Shown here one piece after another: positions 17,181 to 28,748 of a stretch of 64,000 bases of DNA. Numbering within the stretch: position 1 is the first letter of the stretch; each line of letters begins with the position of its first letter. A program made the position numbers and the translations under genes. The notes beneath the pieces are model-generated. The model did not search any database. It had not been told where the DNA came from and saw nothing but the letters and a program-made list of their open reading frames with translations. This DNA comes from Nostoc piscinale CENA21 (GTDB lineage: Bacteria > Cyanobacteriota > Cyanobacteriia > Cyanobacteriales > Nostocaceae): contig NZ_CP012036.1 of the NCBI RefSeq assembly GCF_001298445.1, positions 4,638,158 through 4,702,157 on the forward strand, in the 5' to 3' direction.

Positions 17181-18975
17181 TTAATTTTTGAGAACAATAA
17201 AAGAATCATTCTCATAAACTTTCGTCAAAGTAATTTTCTGGTCAGGCAAAATATAAGGCGATTGAAAATCAAAGATTGAGTTAGCCGTATCTTTTCGAGT
17301 TAGGTACTTCCGCAGACGGTTGATTGTACCAGCCCCATTCACTATCTCCTGATTTTTATATTTTTGCTTGAGCTTTTCATACAAACTATTACTAGCTATG
17401 ACAAAATAGCCAGGCTGTTTAGTATGAATATAGGCATGAACAAGCGCAATCTGTCCTTCAGGTGTATTCTCTGGATTAGGGATATCAAATTTTTTACTTA
17501 ACAAAGATGTCACTTCTGGGTCAATCTCTCGCGGAAACACAGTCCATCTCAAGGAAAATTGTGTAGCAACTGTCTTAATTTTCGGATCTAATAAATACGC
17601 AGCTAAACTATATTCTTCCCATTTTAAAAAATCAAATGCTATGCGAGTATTTGAAACTTGATGTTCAGAGATAAAATGAATCACATCCTTCACATCAGAT
17701 GGCATTTTCTGGATTTTCACACTTGCACTCGCATAAGCCAATCCAGATGATAAAGAGAATACTGTTACTAATGTCAGATTTGCAATCACTAACTTTTTCG
17801 CTAATTTTTTATTTCTTATTGAAGAAATAATATAATTATTCCGTGCAATTATGAGGGACAGCATCATATTCATATAAATGTTAGCCCAAAACATAAATCT
17901 TGGTTGATAAGTCAGCCCACCTTTAATTATGAGAATAATTGGAAATAATAATGAAAATACAAACAAAATAGTCCAAATAGCAATAGAGTCATTAACTACC
18001 CAATTTCTGAACCGACTTAGAGTATAGATAAAATTAGGTTTAATGTTTCTGGGAGCAGTAATGATTGTATTATGCGCCTTATTTCTTTGGTTGAATTGAA
18101 AATAAATTAGAGGGATAATCCATATTAAAGACAAGAAAACCAGCTTTTTATTATATCGCAACAATGCCAGAAGCATTTGTTGTGCTTGTCTTAACCTTTC
18201 TAAGGGTGGCTCTCCCCAGATTTGCCTATCATAAATTTTGTTACCTTGGATCAAAAAATTAGCTCCTAATATTTGAGCTAATGCTACTGCTATTGTGATA
18301 CTGACAAGTAATAATGCTGGCTTCCAACGTTTATGTGCAATCAAAAAAAACTCCAGCAATCAAGGAAAACAATAGACTTTCTGTCCGACAAAAATAGGCT
18401 AAAACAAAGCAAAATATTGCAATTACATAACTAATTTTGTTATTCGATTTCAGATAATTGAATACACTGTAAATAGCTATAGATACAAAGAAAAAACTAT
18501 ATACCTCCGACATCGGAGTATGCGCTAAATCCAATAGTAAAGGCGTGCAGAGACACATTAAAAAAGCTACAACGCCAGTGCTATCATTAGTTTGTAAGGC
18601 AACAGAACGACTAATAAAAAATAAACCTAGCAAGACAAAAGTAACACTAGTAAACTCAATAGCTTTAATGCCTAAACTAATATCAGATACTCCTTGAAAC
18701 AGCACCAAGCGCAGAATAAATGACTGTATAATAAAAGGAACAGGCGGCCAAATTGCTACCCAAGAACTTAGCTCTAAAGCTTTGCTTGGTTCCTGAGCAT
18801 ATTGCATAGCAATTAAGAAACGCGCTCCTTTATCGACAAAGCTGCCTAAATATAATTTTTCTGTGAAAATTGAATAGCTGTAAATAGCAAAAACCACCAA
18901 CAAAATTAAAATTGTGATGTAATAAGGCCAAGCTTTTAGGAACTTTGCGTGATATTTCTGTTGAAATCTCAGCAT
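17181..18975 (-). pseudogene. Polytopic glycosyltransferase-like membrane protein, frameshifted at T8
   Basis: The 18331-18975 frame (214 residues) and the 17181-18359 frame (392 residues) are halves of one polytopic membrane protein of about 597 residues. The first half has an N-terminal helix, an extracytoplasmic loop WPPVPFIIQSF and several helices. The second continues with helices and a C-terminal soluble domain (about the last 190 residues). The layout recalls GT-C/ArnT-like mannosyltransferases, with an acidic loop (VDKGARF) after helix 1, but no diagnostic catalytic motif was identified. The break lies in a T8 run (coding strand, 18343-18350); T7 would join AGVF to LIAHKRWKP. The ATG at 18359 is therefore not the true start of the second half. 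Confidence 0.7.
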
Positions 18976-19643
18976 TAATTGAATTTTGTTATGCTAGTCT
19001 TTAACTGTCAGATTGATAAAATTTGGATACCATAGTCAATCTATCGTTAACTAGATTAGCTATTTTACAAAGTTATCAATCAACAGTATTAGTATTAATA
19101 TCAGTTTTGTGGCTTTAGAGCAAATTTTAATGATAATTGTTAATTTTGATACTGAATAGAAAAAATCAAAATAGCAGTTACTAATATAATCAGGATAAAT
19201 TTGATAGGTAGTTGTGTAATTTGGCTGAAGTAAAATGGCAAAATCACAAAAATATTGCTCCTGCACAAAATATATTCACAATAAAAAAGATACTTTTAAA
19301 TCAAAGTATCTTCAAAGCTAATCACTGAGTATCAGAGCAATAATAAAGGATTTAAAAAGAGAGACTTTGTGGCTAAAATTTTAGCAAATTATGTTTCTAT
19401 TGTAACAAAATTAATATTTTAAGCTTAGAAAAAGTTATTAATTCTTTACATTTAAACGAGACATATAGCAGTAGACAGATAACAGAGTTAAAAGTGCTTT
19501 GCTGTCTTACTAAATTGACCAATGTCCTAACCAGCTTGGCTACTGCTACAAATAGAAAGCCACTTTCTACAGAATACAGCAAGTTATTCGTGATCCTGTA
19601 GCAAAATGGCGATGAGATTCTTCATATTGATGTAGATTACAGA
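18976..19643. other. AT-rich intergenic region, tRNA-like fragment only
   Basis: No convincing gene; short ORFs here are AT-rich and lack starts with good context. On the minus strand, 19517-19549 reads like a tRNA 5' half (gtagccaagctggttagga), but no matching T-arm follows. Confidence 0.5.
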
Positions 19644-19901
19644 TTAATTAGTGGGTGGCTCATACCAAACTTCAAGTTTGTTAAGTTTTTCTCCAACAAT
19701 GTTTCTATACAACTCTAGTGAACGGTAAATTTGATCTGCACTAGGTTTTCCATGAGCGAACATTGTGTAGTAAAAGTTTTGAATTTCTTGGTGAGTAATT
19801 TCACCATCTTGTACATACTGTTCAATCATGGTTTTCAATTTTTCTAGTTCCCGCACTTCTTCTGATGTCGGTTTCTGAGATAATAGTCGTTCAACTTTCA
19901 T
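19644..19901 (-). CDS. Small uncharacterised protein (85 aa)
   Basis: Charged, helical product starting MKVERLLSQKPTSEEVRELE, with a Tyr/Phe-rich centre (EIQNFYYTMFAHGK) and ending VWYEPPTN. Codon use looks normal for the window. It lies about 190 bp downstream of the giant kinase gene on the same strand, with its ATG overlapping the stop of a doubtful 77-codon ORF. I do not recognise the family; a role with the kinase is possible but unsupported. Confidence 0.55.
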   Translation of the reverse strand: MKVERLLSQKPTSEEVRELEKLKTMIEQYVQDGEITHQEIQNFYYTMFAHGKPSADQIYRSLELYRNIVGEKLNKLEVWYEPPTN

Positions 19902-20131
19902 AGCATCTTTCCATAAGCCTGTGATTTTTGTCGAACTGTTATAGAAAACTTGTATTTGGCTTGGTTATAGATATTACGGAAGAAATTTGAGGATTTTGTG
20001 AGGAAAGACACATCAATCAGTACGAAAGCACTCACGCTAAACGTCAGACTTGCTTTAGCTTCAGGCGAAAAAAAACTTATTTGCTGCTCAGGCTTATATT
20101 GGTAACTGGATGATAAACTCTGTTCCTTCAC
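19898..20131 (-). CDS. Doubtful small ORF overlapping kinase 3' end
   Basis: 77 codons, starting inside the last codons of the kinase gene and ending with an ATGA overlap onto the 85-residue ORF. It has one possible hydrophobic segment (FSVSAFVLIDVSFL). The coupling-like overlaps argue for it; the odd composition and an A8/T8 run inside argue against it. Confidence 0.25.
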   Translation of the reverse strand: MKEQSLSSSYQYKPEQQISFFSPEAKASLTFSVSAFVLIDVSFLTKSSNFFRNIYNQAKYKFSITVRQKSQAYGKML

Positions 20132-23100
20132 CAGGTTGAGAATTTACCTGAATACTTCCACCGTGTTTTTCTATGATAATTTGACGAGCGATCGCTAATC
20201 CTAAACCAGTTCCTTTACCTACTGGTTTAGTAGTAAATAAATGATCAAAAATCTTCTGTTGAACTTCAGGAGATATCCCTATCCCATTATCTTGAATAGA
20301 AATTAATACCCTATCATGCTCTTCATTTACTTTAGTAGTGAGTGTAATACGATTGGGATGAGCTTTAATCTCATCCATCTTACGTCCCATATTTGACTCC
20401 TCCAACGCATCGATGGCATTAGCTATCAAATTCATAAACACTTGGCTAAGTTGTCCAGGAAAACAGCGCACTGATGGTAAGTCATCATAATTTTTGACAA
20501 CTTCAATTGCTGGACGAGCTTGTGAAGCTTTCAAGCGATGTTTGAGGATTAAAACTGTACTGTCGATAATTTCGTGAATATGACAAACGCTGGGTTTTTG
20601 AGTATCTCCTCTAGAGAAGGTACGCAAACTTAAGCTGACATCATAAATACGGTTGACTCCCTCTTGCATAGAAGCAATTAGTTTGGGTAAGTCTTCCCGT
20701 ACATATTCTACATCGACATCTCGCAGAGTTTTAGTAATTTCTGGTGTTGGTTGGGGATAGTATTTTTCATATAAATCAATTACCTTTAACAAATCCTGTA
20801 TATACTCATTTGCAGGTTTTAAATTGCCAATAATAAATCCAATGGGATTATTAATTTCATGAGCTATACCGGAAACTAAATTACCCAAAGTAGACATTTT
20901 TTCACTCTGGATTAATTGCAATTGCATTTCCTTAAGATCAGACAGCGAAGACTCTAATTGTTTAGCGTAGTTTTGAGCTTGCTGGTATAATCGAGAATTT
21001 TCTAAAGAAATTGCTGCTTGAGAGGTAATTAAATTTAATACTTTGATATTTTCTTTGGTAAATGCACTAGCAATAAGTCTATTTTCTAAGTACAAGAGTC
21101 CAATAAATTTACCCTGATAGAATATAGGATTACACAATATTGAAATTGGTTTATGCTTTTGAATATAACAATCAGATTGGTAATTAGCTTCACTAAGAGC
21201 ATCATTGATGACTAAAACTTCTTGAGTCCTAGCAACATACTCAACTATAGAAATTGGGATATCTGCACTTGCTTTTACTGGAGTTGATTGCAAAATAATT
21301 GAGTTGCTATCAATATCATTAATTGCCTCTATGAATAATTCATTATCTTTCTGCAAAATCAGGCATCCCTTTTGAGCCGCAGCATTTTCTAAAATTATTT
21401 GTAAAAGCTTTTCTAAGAGTTTATCAAGAACTATTTCACCACTAATTGCTTGTGAAGCTTTCAGGATTGTTGCTAAATCTAAAACACCATCATTATTACT
21501 TGTTGTGCCTGTATAATTAATTTTGGTTGTGGCGATCGTGCGGGTAACATCTATTGTAGATTGTTTATGATTTATACTACGAATAATTAAATGATTATAA
21601 TTTTCATCCAAGGCTTGAACCTTCGCTAAGGCACCCCAATGAATATAAACATAATAAGCTTCTGTCATATACATCTTGGCGATTTTTTCTTTACCAAACT
21701 CTACATAGCATTTGGCTGCGAGTTCATTGGCTAAAGCTTCTTCAGCAATATAACCATTATTTTTAGCTCCTGCAATAGCATGATCATATAAGTCTACTGC
21801 TACTTGGAATTTACCCAATACTCTAGCTTTTTCAGCTTCCACTAAATCATATTTATGCTGAAAGTTACATGGTGCTTGTGTAGCCCATTTTCTCATTTGT
21901 TTTTGATTAGTAACTACTTGCTTTAAATATTGCTGTTTTTGTAAAGGCACCGCTTGATTATAAAGTGCTGTCAAAGCTAAAGAGTAATAAAAATTATTAG
22001 CCACATAAATTAGCAGACCTACATTATCTGCATGAGTTTTTTCTGCTAAAATAGCATTTTCTATTGCTAGTTGATATTCGTTAAATAAATAACATACAAT
22101 TGTTTTACATCCATAATAAAAACCTTTAAAGGAATAATTCTTTAATAAATCTGATGCCATTGTAATTTCATCAAAAGCCTCACCAATTAACATAGCTTTT
22201 GGCGATGATTTGGCTCGTAAATTTAAAGCAGCTTGTCTAAACAGGCTGGTAGCTGCTGCTAGAGATTCCAGCTTTAGTTTCTGCATTAAATCAACATAGC
22301 CAGATATTTTCTGTTCTACTAATTCTAAATTTTCTCCAGAAAGTAACGCATGATAGCCTGCAATTACAGCACAATAACCAGCATTTTCGATATTGCCTAA
22401 TTCTAGTCCACTCTGCATTCCTTCTAAAAGTGGTGGGACTGTGTCTTTAAGTGGCTCTTTATAAAAACTAATTGTACCATTATGTACAAAATAAACTGTC
22501 GCTTTGAGTGAGTTACCAGCCATATTTTCTAGTAATTCCACTGCGAGCTTGCCTAATTTATACCCTGTTTCAAATTGGTTGAATTTGTCAGTTAAAACAG
22601 TACCGTAAGCTGCATAACCATAAGCCGAAACAGGCGATTTACCGTATTTAATGGATAATCTCACCATTGCTAATACAGATAACAGAAATAGAAAAGAGCC
22701 TGCTTGACTAGCAGCAGGCACAATTTGCAATAGTATTTGCATAGCTGCTAGTTTATAAGGATCAGACATATCAGGTAATAAGGCTAACTTTTCGATTGGT
22801 TTCCCTATCAATGCTATTTTTGTTTCAACTAATGCTGATAAAACATGTAGTTGTGTAGGGTTATTCGGTAAGGTTACACCTAATTCTTTGAGAGCTTTTA
22901 CCCCAATATCAAGAACTTCTGGCATCTGATTTTGTGCCATACAAATTAGCATTCTTACTTCATATAATTTCACCCTATCCAGAATGTTAATAGCTCGATT
23001 AAGGGCAATATTTCCTAAATAATTAGACTGTTCAAAATTCCCATTTAAATATTCTAACTCTGTGGTTTCTGTATATAAATTCAACGTGAGTCCATAGCTG

Positions 23101-25485
23101 GTTCGCCAACTATCTGCTGCCAAAAGCTTTAAACCTATATTTAAATATCTTGCAGCTGCCTCATAAGCAGTAGCAGCTTTTGCTTTTTTACCTGCGATAA
23201 GATTCAGCTTTGCTAGTTCATATTTTTCTAATTCTTCAGTTAATAAATCCCAGCCAACATTCAATTGATTAACAATATCTAAAATATTTTCTGAAATTAA
23301 TTCAGCAGGTGTTTGTTCTAGTAATAAACGACCTATTTGTAAATGTGTTTCTTGTTTTTGATTTTCAGGAATTAATGAATAAGCCGCTTGCTGGATGCGG
23401 TCATGTAAGAATTTATAAGCAATTTGCTTAGAATCAAAAATTAGTTTAGCAGATTCTTCCTGTTCAAAAGCTAATGGGATGCGGTAAGCATCACTTAAAG
23501 GTAAAATTAATCCACATTGCAATGCAGAGTACAAATCATTTGCCGCACTTGTCAGAGATTTGCCACTAACAATAGAAAGGATATCCAGAGAAAATCTGTT
23601 ACCAATACAAGCAGCTAGTTTCAATATTTCTTGTGTAGCGATCGGCAGGTTTTTAATTCTATTAGCAATTAATTCTACTATACGTTGATCAATAATGCCA
23701 ATGCTTTGGATTTTCTCTATATCCCACTGCCATGAACCAAGATTAAAATCAAATTCAAATAGTTTTTCCTGATGTAGTACCAGTAATAATTGTGTTAGAA
23801 AAAAACGGATTTCCCGCCGTCTTATTGTATAGCAAATCTACTAGAGCTTTGATTCTTACTGAATTATCATGTAGTGTATCAGCAATTAATTGTTGATAGT
23901 TATCAATTGATAAAGCTTGTAGCACAATATTATTGACAAAATTGTGCTTTTTACTAATTTCTTCGATTGCTTGAATTAAAGGATGTGTAATGCTAACTTC
24001 ATTATTGCGATAAGCACCAATTAACAATAAATATTTGGTTTTTGGGTCAGTAATTAACAATTCTATTAACTTGAGAGTAGCAGCATCAGCCCATTGTAAG
24101 TCATCTAAAAATATGACTAATGGATTATCTTTTGTGGCAAAAACGCGGATAAAATCTGTAAAAACACGATTGAACCGATTTTGTGATTCTGCTGTATTTA
24201 GTGGTGTTACATCTGGTTGTTTGCCTATCACTAATTCCACTTCGGGAATCACATCAATAATAACTTTGCCATAGGACTTCACCGCTGCTAATATTTTACG
24301 CCGCCATGTTTCAAACTTGTTGTCATCTTCTGTCAGCAATTGTTGCATTAATGAACTAAAAGCCTGAATCAATGAAGCGTAGGGAACATTACGTTGAAAC
24401 TGGTCGAATTTACCACTAATAAAAAAGCCTTTAGCACGAGTGATGGGTTTATTGACTTCATTGACTACTGAAGATTTACCGATTCCTGAATAGCCAGAAA
24501 CTAATATCAATTCCCGTTTGCCGTGGCTAACACGCTCAAAAGCATCTAAAAGTGAATTCACTTGAGCTTCTCTACCATACAGTTTTTGAGGAATTAGTAA
24601 TTGACTTAAAACATCTAAGCGACCAGGTGTAAAATCATAGATTTTACTTGTTGTTTCTAACTGTTCCCGACAAATTTCTAAGTCTGCTAATAGTCCTTTA
24701 GCTGTTTGGTAGCGGTCTTCTGCATTTTTTGCCATCAATTTCTTAACTAGGGCGGAGATGGCACTAGGAATTTCAGGGTTTAATGTTTCAATATCTATAG
24801 GTTCTTTGGCAATATGAGAGTAAACTAATTCTAGAGGGTCATCACTTTGAAAAGGTAATTGCTCTGTCAATATTTCATAAAAAGTCACTCCCAGAGAGTA
24901 AAAATCGCTGCGATAGTCAAGGTTACGGTTCATTCTCCCTGTTTGTTCTGGAGACATATAAACCAAAGTACCTTCTAGTTGATTGGGATTAGCTAGTTGG
25001 GTGATTTCTTTATCTAAACGTGATGCAATACTAAAGTCAGTGAGTTTGACAATTCTAGTTTCGGGATTAATGATGATGTTGGCAGGTTTAATATCTTTAT
25101 GAATAATATTACAACTATGTACAGATACGAGAGCTTTAGCTAATTGAATGGCAATGCTCATAAAACTCTTTAAGTCTTGTTTGCTCTGACTTAGCATTTG
25201 TTTTAATGAATAGCCATTAATATCTTCAAATACGATCGCCAGCCGATTTTTATGAGTTTCTAGTCTTAAGGTTTTAATCACACCAGCTAAATCTAGGTTC
25301 GCAGTAATTTTATATTCATGCCTCAAACGAGCGATCGCATCTATAGAAGGATAATCGGCTTTCAGTATTTTGAGAATAATCGGTTGTTGGTCATATACTG
25401 ATCTAGCACGATAAATAATGGTATCATCTCCTTCATGGAGCATTTCGTTTAAGTCATACCCTGATATTGAATCTACTGCTAACAT
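20094..25485 (-). pseudogene. Giant Ser/Thr kinase-AAA-GAF-histidine kinase, frameshifted at T7
   Basis: The first frame (25485-23755) encodes a Ser/Thr kinase domain (about 10-270) with HKDIKPANIIIN, LTDFSIASR (DFS instead of DFG) and YMSPEQTGRMNRN, then an AAA ATPase with Walker A GYSGIGKSSV (about 330) and FLDDLQWAD. The frame breaks after NPFF. The following frame, open to 20094, adds a long TPR-like helical region (about 1000 residues), a GAF domain and a histidine kinase with SGIAHEINNPIGF, NLIANAIDAL, DNGIGISPE and GKGTGLGLAI. Deleting one T in the T7 run near 23801-23807 joins NPFF to LTQLLLVLHQEKLFEFD, giving about 1796 residues, the usual length of this cyanobacterial family. The 23624-23755 gap is thus coding. 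Confidence 0.88.
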
Positions 25486-25646
25486 AATTATTACCTTTGT
25501 GAATAAACAAAAAATAGTTAACCTTTTAACTATTTTTTCCTGAGTTACAAATTAAAAATTTTGATACTCTATTCAGCCTATTCTCTTGTAGAAGTATAAG
25601 ACTCAGATTCCCAATTTTTATTTAAAATTGGGAATCTAGTTAACTA

Positions 25647-28600
25647 CTAATAATTGAGGGCTGCTGGATTTTGAAATTGTCTAGTCAAGAAATGTCTATC
25701 AAAGTTGGGTAAGTATTGTTTAATCAGATTTTTGTCTATTGTTGGACATTCAATATTAGTACCCTCGATAGCTTGAAGAACATTTTCTGTCAAAAAGTTG
25801 GGAGTGCGATGGTGTACCTCTAAAATAGTGCTGCGGTCTTGATAAACTTTCTCTTGGAAGAAAGAAATTAATGGATGTAAAGGATTCGTGGTTGGCAGAG
25901 TAGAAAGTGCATTCAACCAGTTTTTTGGCGAAATCTTTTGTAGAGGATAGCCCAACTCTTGAATGTATTCAAATATTTCTAAATGGCTTAATTCTTTTTC
26001 TTGAGGGACAAGGATATTGTACTGACCACCAGTATATTTTGTATCCAGTGAAAGATGAGCGATCGCTTCAGCCACATAGTCCACAGGTGTTGGAACCCAA
26101 CGCTTTTCAGGAAAATCTGGATACATACCCATCTGAATACAACCACTCACAAAGCGGTAAAACATATCATTCAGGTTAGCGACTTTGGTTTGTCTGTGTC
26201 CAGAAATAAAACCAGGACGGTAAATAGAAACTGCTAATCCTTGTTCTTTGGCTGAGTGTAACATTCTTTCTGCAACCCACTTTGCCCGTACATATCCATA
26301 CTCTACAGACATAATTCCTTCACATAGGTCAATGTCAAGGTCTTCTACAACATCATTTATACCCAGCAATGAAGTGATTGAGCCATAAACAGCCAAAGTA
26401 GATAAGTAATGCAGAGTTTTATGCCGACGATGTGCTGCTAACGCCAGAATATTTGCAGTTCCATCGACATTGGGTTTTTTGATTAGTGAGTAAGGTTTGA
26501 TGTAATTAGTATCAGCAGCTACATGATAGATTTGATCAACTTCCTCACCCAGTTGGTCAAATAACTGTGTTGACAGTTTTAACTGCGGTTGTTCGATATC
26601 GCCATTAATGATATTTACCCGTTCCAGTTTTGCTGTTGGTAACTGATATTGTATGAAGGTTGTACGTAGTCTTTCAATCGCAATGGCCTGGCTTTCTGCT
26701 CTAATCAAGCAATAGATTTTGCTATAGCTACCTCTTGTCAAAAGTTCATCCAGCAAGTGTGCGCCTAGAAAACCTGTTGCACCTGTAATCAATGCACAGT
26801 CATATTTAGCTTGTGGTGGTTGTTGCCAAATCGATGTATTCAAATTTGGCGAAAGTACGGCTTCTGCCTTTAAATCAATGTGTCTATCATGAGCGACAGT
26901 TTCACTTTTGAGTTTAAATTGCTCTAATAATCTTGCTACATCCGATGGTGTGGGATATTCATAAATTAAGCGAGAAGGAATAGTCACACCAAAATCCCGT
27001 TCAAGTCCATATAAAACATGAGCTATGCACAGAGAACTGCCACCCATCTCAAAGAAATTAGAGTGAGGTTTGCAAGTTCCAGTCGGTAACTCTAAAGCTT
27101 CGTCAAATACTACCGCAATTTTGATGGAGCTATCCATCGTATCGGTGACAAAAGATGGTGCTGTAGGCAGTTCGGGTAAAGCATTTCGGTCTACTTTGCT
27201 GCGATTAGGTAGCAAAGGTAATTCATCCATAAATACAAAACGTGTAGGCACCATATAATCTGGTAATTGCTCGGCAGCAAAACGTTGTAAGTGCTTTTCT
27301 GTCAAAAAATGCCCAGCTTTTGGAACAACGTATGCAACCAGCATTGATACGCCATAATTTCCTGCTACATCACTACTTTCTATACGTGTAGTTTTAATTG
27401 GTTTAACTGCATTAGTCTGTACTCCTGGATGTTGAGCAAGTATCATTTCAATAGCTTCTATTTCTATGCGCTTGCCCCGAATTTTCACCTGATGATCAGA
27501 CCTACCTGCATAGTGTATTAATCCAGGATGATCGGCATCTTCATAAACAATATCGCCCGTTTTATAAATTTTCCCTACACCAAACGAGTTATCCAGAAAA
27601 CGAGAACTTGTAATTTCAGGTTTGTCGAGATAGCCTTTGCCTACTCCCATTCCACCTACATATAGTTCACCCTTTTCACCAGCCTGACAAAGTTTAAGTT
27701 CTTCATCAAGAACATATAGCTCTACATTTGGCAGTGCATAGCCAATAGGCAGATTCATATCCTGTTGCTGAAACTCATACATTGTGCAGCAAACAGTGAT
27801 TTCCGTTGGCCCATAAGCATTGAAAAAGCGAGTTTGGGGTGATACCCAAGCTTGAGCAAGTGAGACAGGACAAACTTCACCACCTACCACAACCATACGT
27901 AAATCAGTTAAATGATTACGGAAAGGAGTGAGTGTTGCAAGTACAGAAGGAGATAGCATCACCCAATGCACCTGATGTTTTGCAATGAAGTTTGCTAAGA
28001 GTTGTCCAGGAAGCATTTGCTCTCTTGCACCTAACACCAAAGTTGCTCCACCAGATAATGCTGTGAAAATTTCCCAAACTGCGGCATCAAAACTGATAGA
28101 AGCAAACTGAAGTAAGCGTAAGCCAGGGGTGATATTAAAAGTGCTACAACTAGCTTCTGCAAGATTGAGCAAACCTTGATGGGTCAACATTACCCCTTTA
28201 GGTATGCCTGTAGATCCGGATGTATAAATTATGTATGCTAATTGCTCAGACTCTACGGGTGCTAACGCAAAGGATGTAGTGAAAGATTGCCAGACAGCAG
28301 GAGTGTCTAAAAAACACATTTGTCCATCCAAACCACTCTGCCGCATAGCTGGCTCAAGGTCAAAAGCAAACTTTTGCTGTGTCAGAATCGTGGTTAATTT
28401 AGCATCAGCAATCATATAGCTGAGTCGCTGACGAGGTAAATCAGGATCAAGCGGCACAAACGCTGCACCTGCTTTTAAAATGGCACAGATTGCAACGATC
28501 ATTTCAAAAGAAGGTTCAATACAGATTCCCACTAAACTGTTTGGTTGTAGCCAACCTTGAGCTGTTAAATATTGAGATAACTGTTCTGTCCGTCGTTGCA

Positions 28601-28748
28601 ATTCCCCGTAAGTAAACTGCTGATCTTCTACAATGACAGCCAATTCGTCGTGATATTTTTGAAAAACAAAATCGATTAAGGAAACAACAGTTTTAGGTGT
28701 GGAAAAATTTTGAGTATTCATTATATTTACAGATTTGTTTTTGTTCAA
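25647..28748 (-). CDS. NRPS-like enzyme: adenylation - carrier - thioester reductase
   Basis: 1033 residues, single module without a condensation domain. The adenylation domain (about 30-500) has YIIYTSGSTGIPKG (A3), FDAAVWEIF (A4), NAYGPTE (A5), YKTGD (A7) and the catalytic Lys in PNRSKVDR (A10). The carrier domain has FFEMGGSSL (about 568) with the phosphopantetheine Ser. The reductase domain has an NADPH site TGATGFLGAHLL (about 655), LSTLAVYG and the catalytic YVRAK. It should activate an amino or carboxylic acid, tether it and release it as aldehyde or alcohol using NADPH, like carboxylic acid reductases. My rough alignment of the pocket (D-A-W-M-V-G-A-V-C-K) suggests a bulky hydrophobic substrate; low certainty. 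The start could also be the second Met (MNTQN). The gene ends 162 bp upstream of the sensor kinase start on the same strand. Confidence 0.92.
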   Translation of the reverse strand: MNKNKSVNIMNTQNFSTPKTVVSLIDFVFQKYHDELAVIVEDQQFTYGELQRRTEQLSQYLTAQGWLQPNSLVGICIEPSFEMIVAICAILKAGAAFVPLDPDLPRQRLSYMIADAKLTTILTQQKFAFDLEPAMRQSGLDGQMCFLDTPAVWQSFTTSFALAPVESEQLAYIIYTSGSTGIPKGVMLTHQGLLNLAEASCSTFNITPGLRLLQFASISFDAAVWEIFTALSGGATLVLGAREQMLPGQLLANFIAKHQVHWVMLSPSVLATLTPFRNHLTDLRMVVVGGEVCPVSLAQAWVSPQTRFFNAYGPTEITVCCTMYEFQQQDMNLPIGYALPNVELYVLDEELKLCQAGEKGELYVGGMGVGKGYLDKPEITSSRFLDNSFGVGKIYKTGDIVYEDADHPGLIHYAGRSDHQVKIRGKRIEIEAIEMILAQHPGVQTNAVKPIKTTRIESSDVAGNYGVSMLVAYVVPKAGHFLTEKHLQRFAAEQLPDYMVPTRFVFMDELPLLPNRSKVDRNALPELPTAPSFVTDTMDSSIKIAVVFDEALELPTGTCKPHSNFFEMGGSSLCIAHVLYGLERDFGVTIPSRLIYEYPTPSDVARLLEQFKLKSETVAHDRHIDLKAEAVLSPNLNTSIWQQPPQAKYDCALITGATGFLGAHLLDELLTRGSYSKIYCLIRAESQAIAIERLRTTFIQYQLPTAKLERVNIINGDIEQPQLKLSTQLFDQLGEEVDQIYHVAADTNYIKPYSLIKKPNVDGTANILALAAHRRHKTLHYLSTLAVYGSITSLLGINDVVEDLDIDLCEGIMSVEYGYVRAKWVAERMLHSAKEQGLAVSIYRPGFISGHRQTKVANLNDMFYRFVSGCIQMGMYPDFPEKRWVPTPVDYVAEAIAHLSLDTKYTGGQYNILVPQEKELSHLEIFEYIQELGYPLQKISPKNWLNALSTLPTTNPLHPLISFFQEKVYQDRSTILEVHHRTPNFLTENVLQAIEGTNIECPTIDKNLIKQYLPNFDRHFLTRQFQNPAALNY

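Noticed and set aside
19517..19549. tRNA-like sequence on the minus strand (gtagccaagctggttagga)
   Set aside because: It looks like the 5' half of a tRNA, but no matching acceptor stem or T-arm (gttcgaatc-type) was found downstream, so I did not call a tRNA.
19397..19582. 61-codon minus-strand ORF
   Set aside because: It overlaps the tRNA-like fragment, is AT-rich and shows no recognisable motif.
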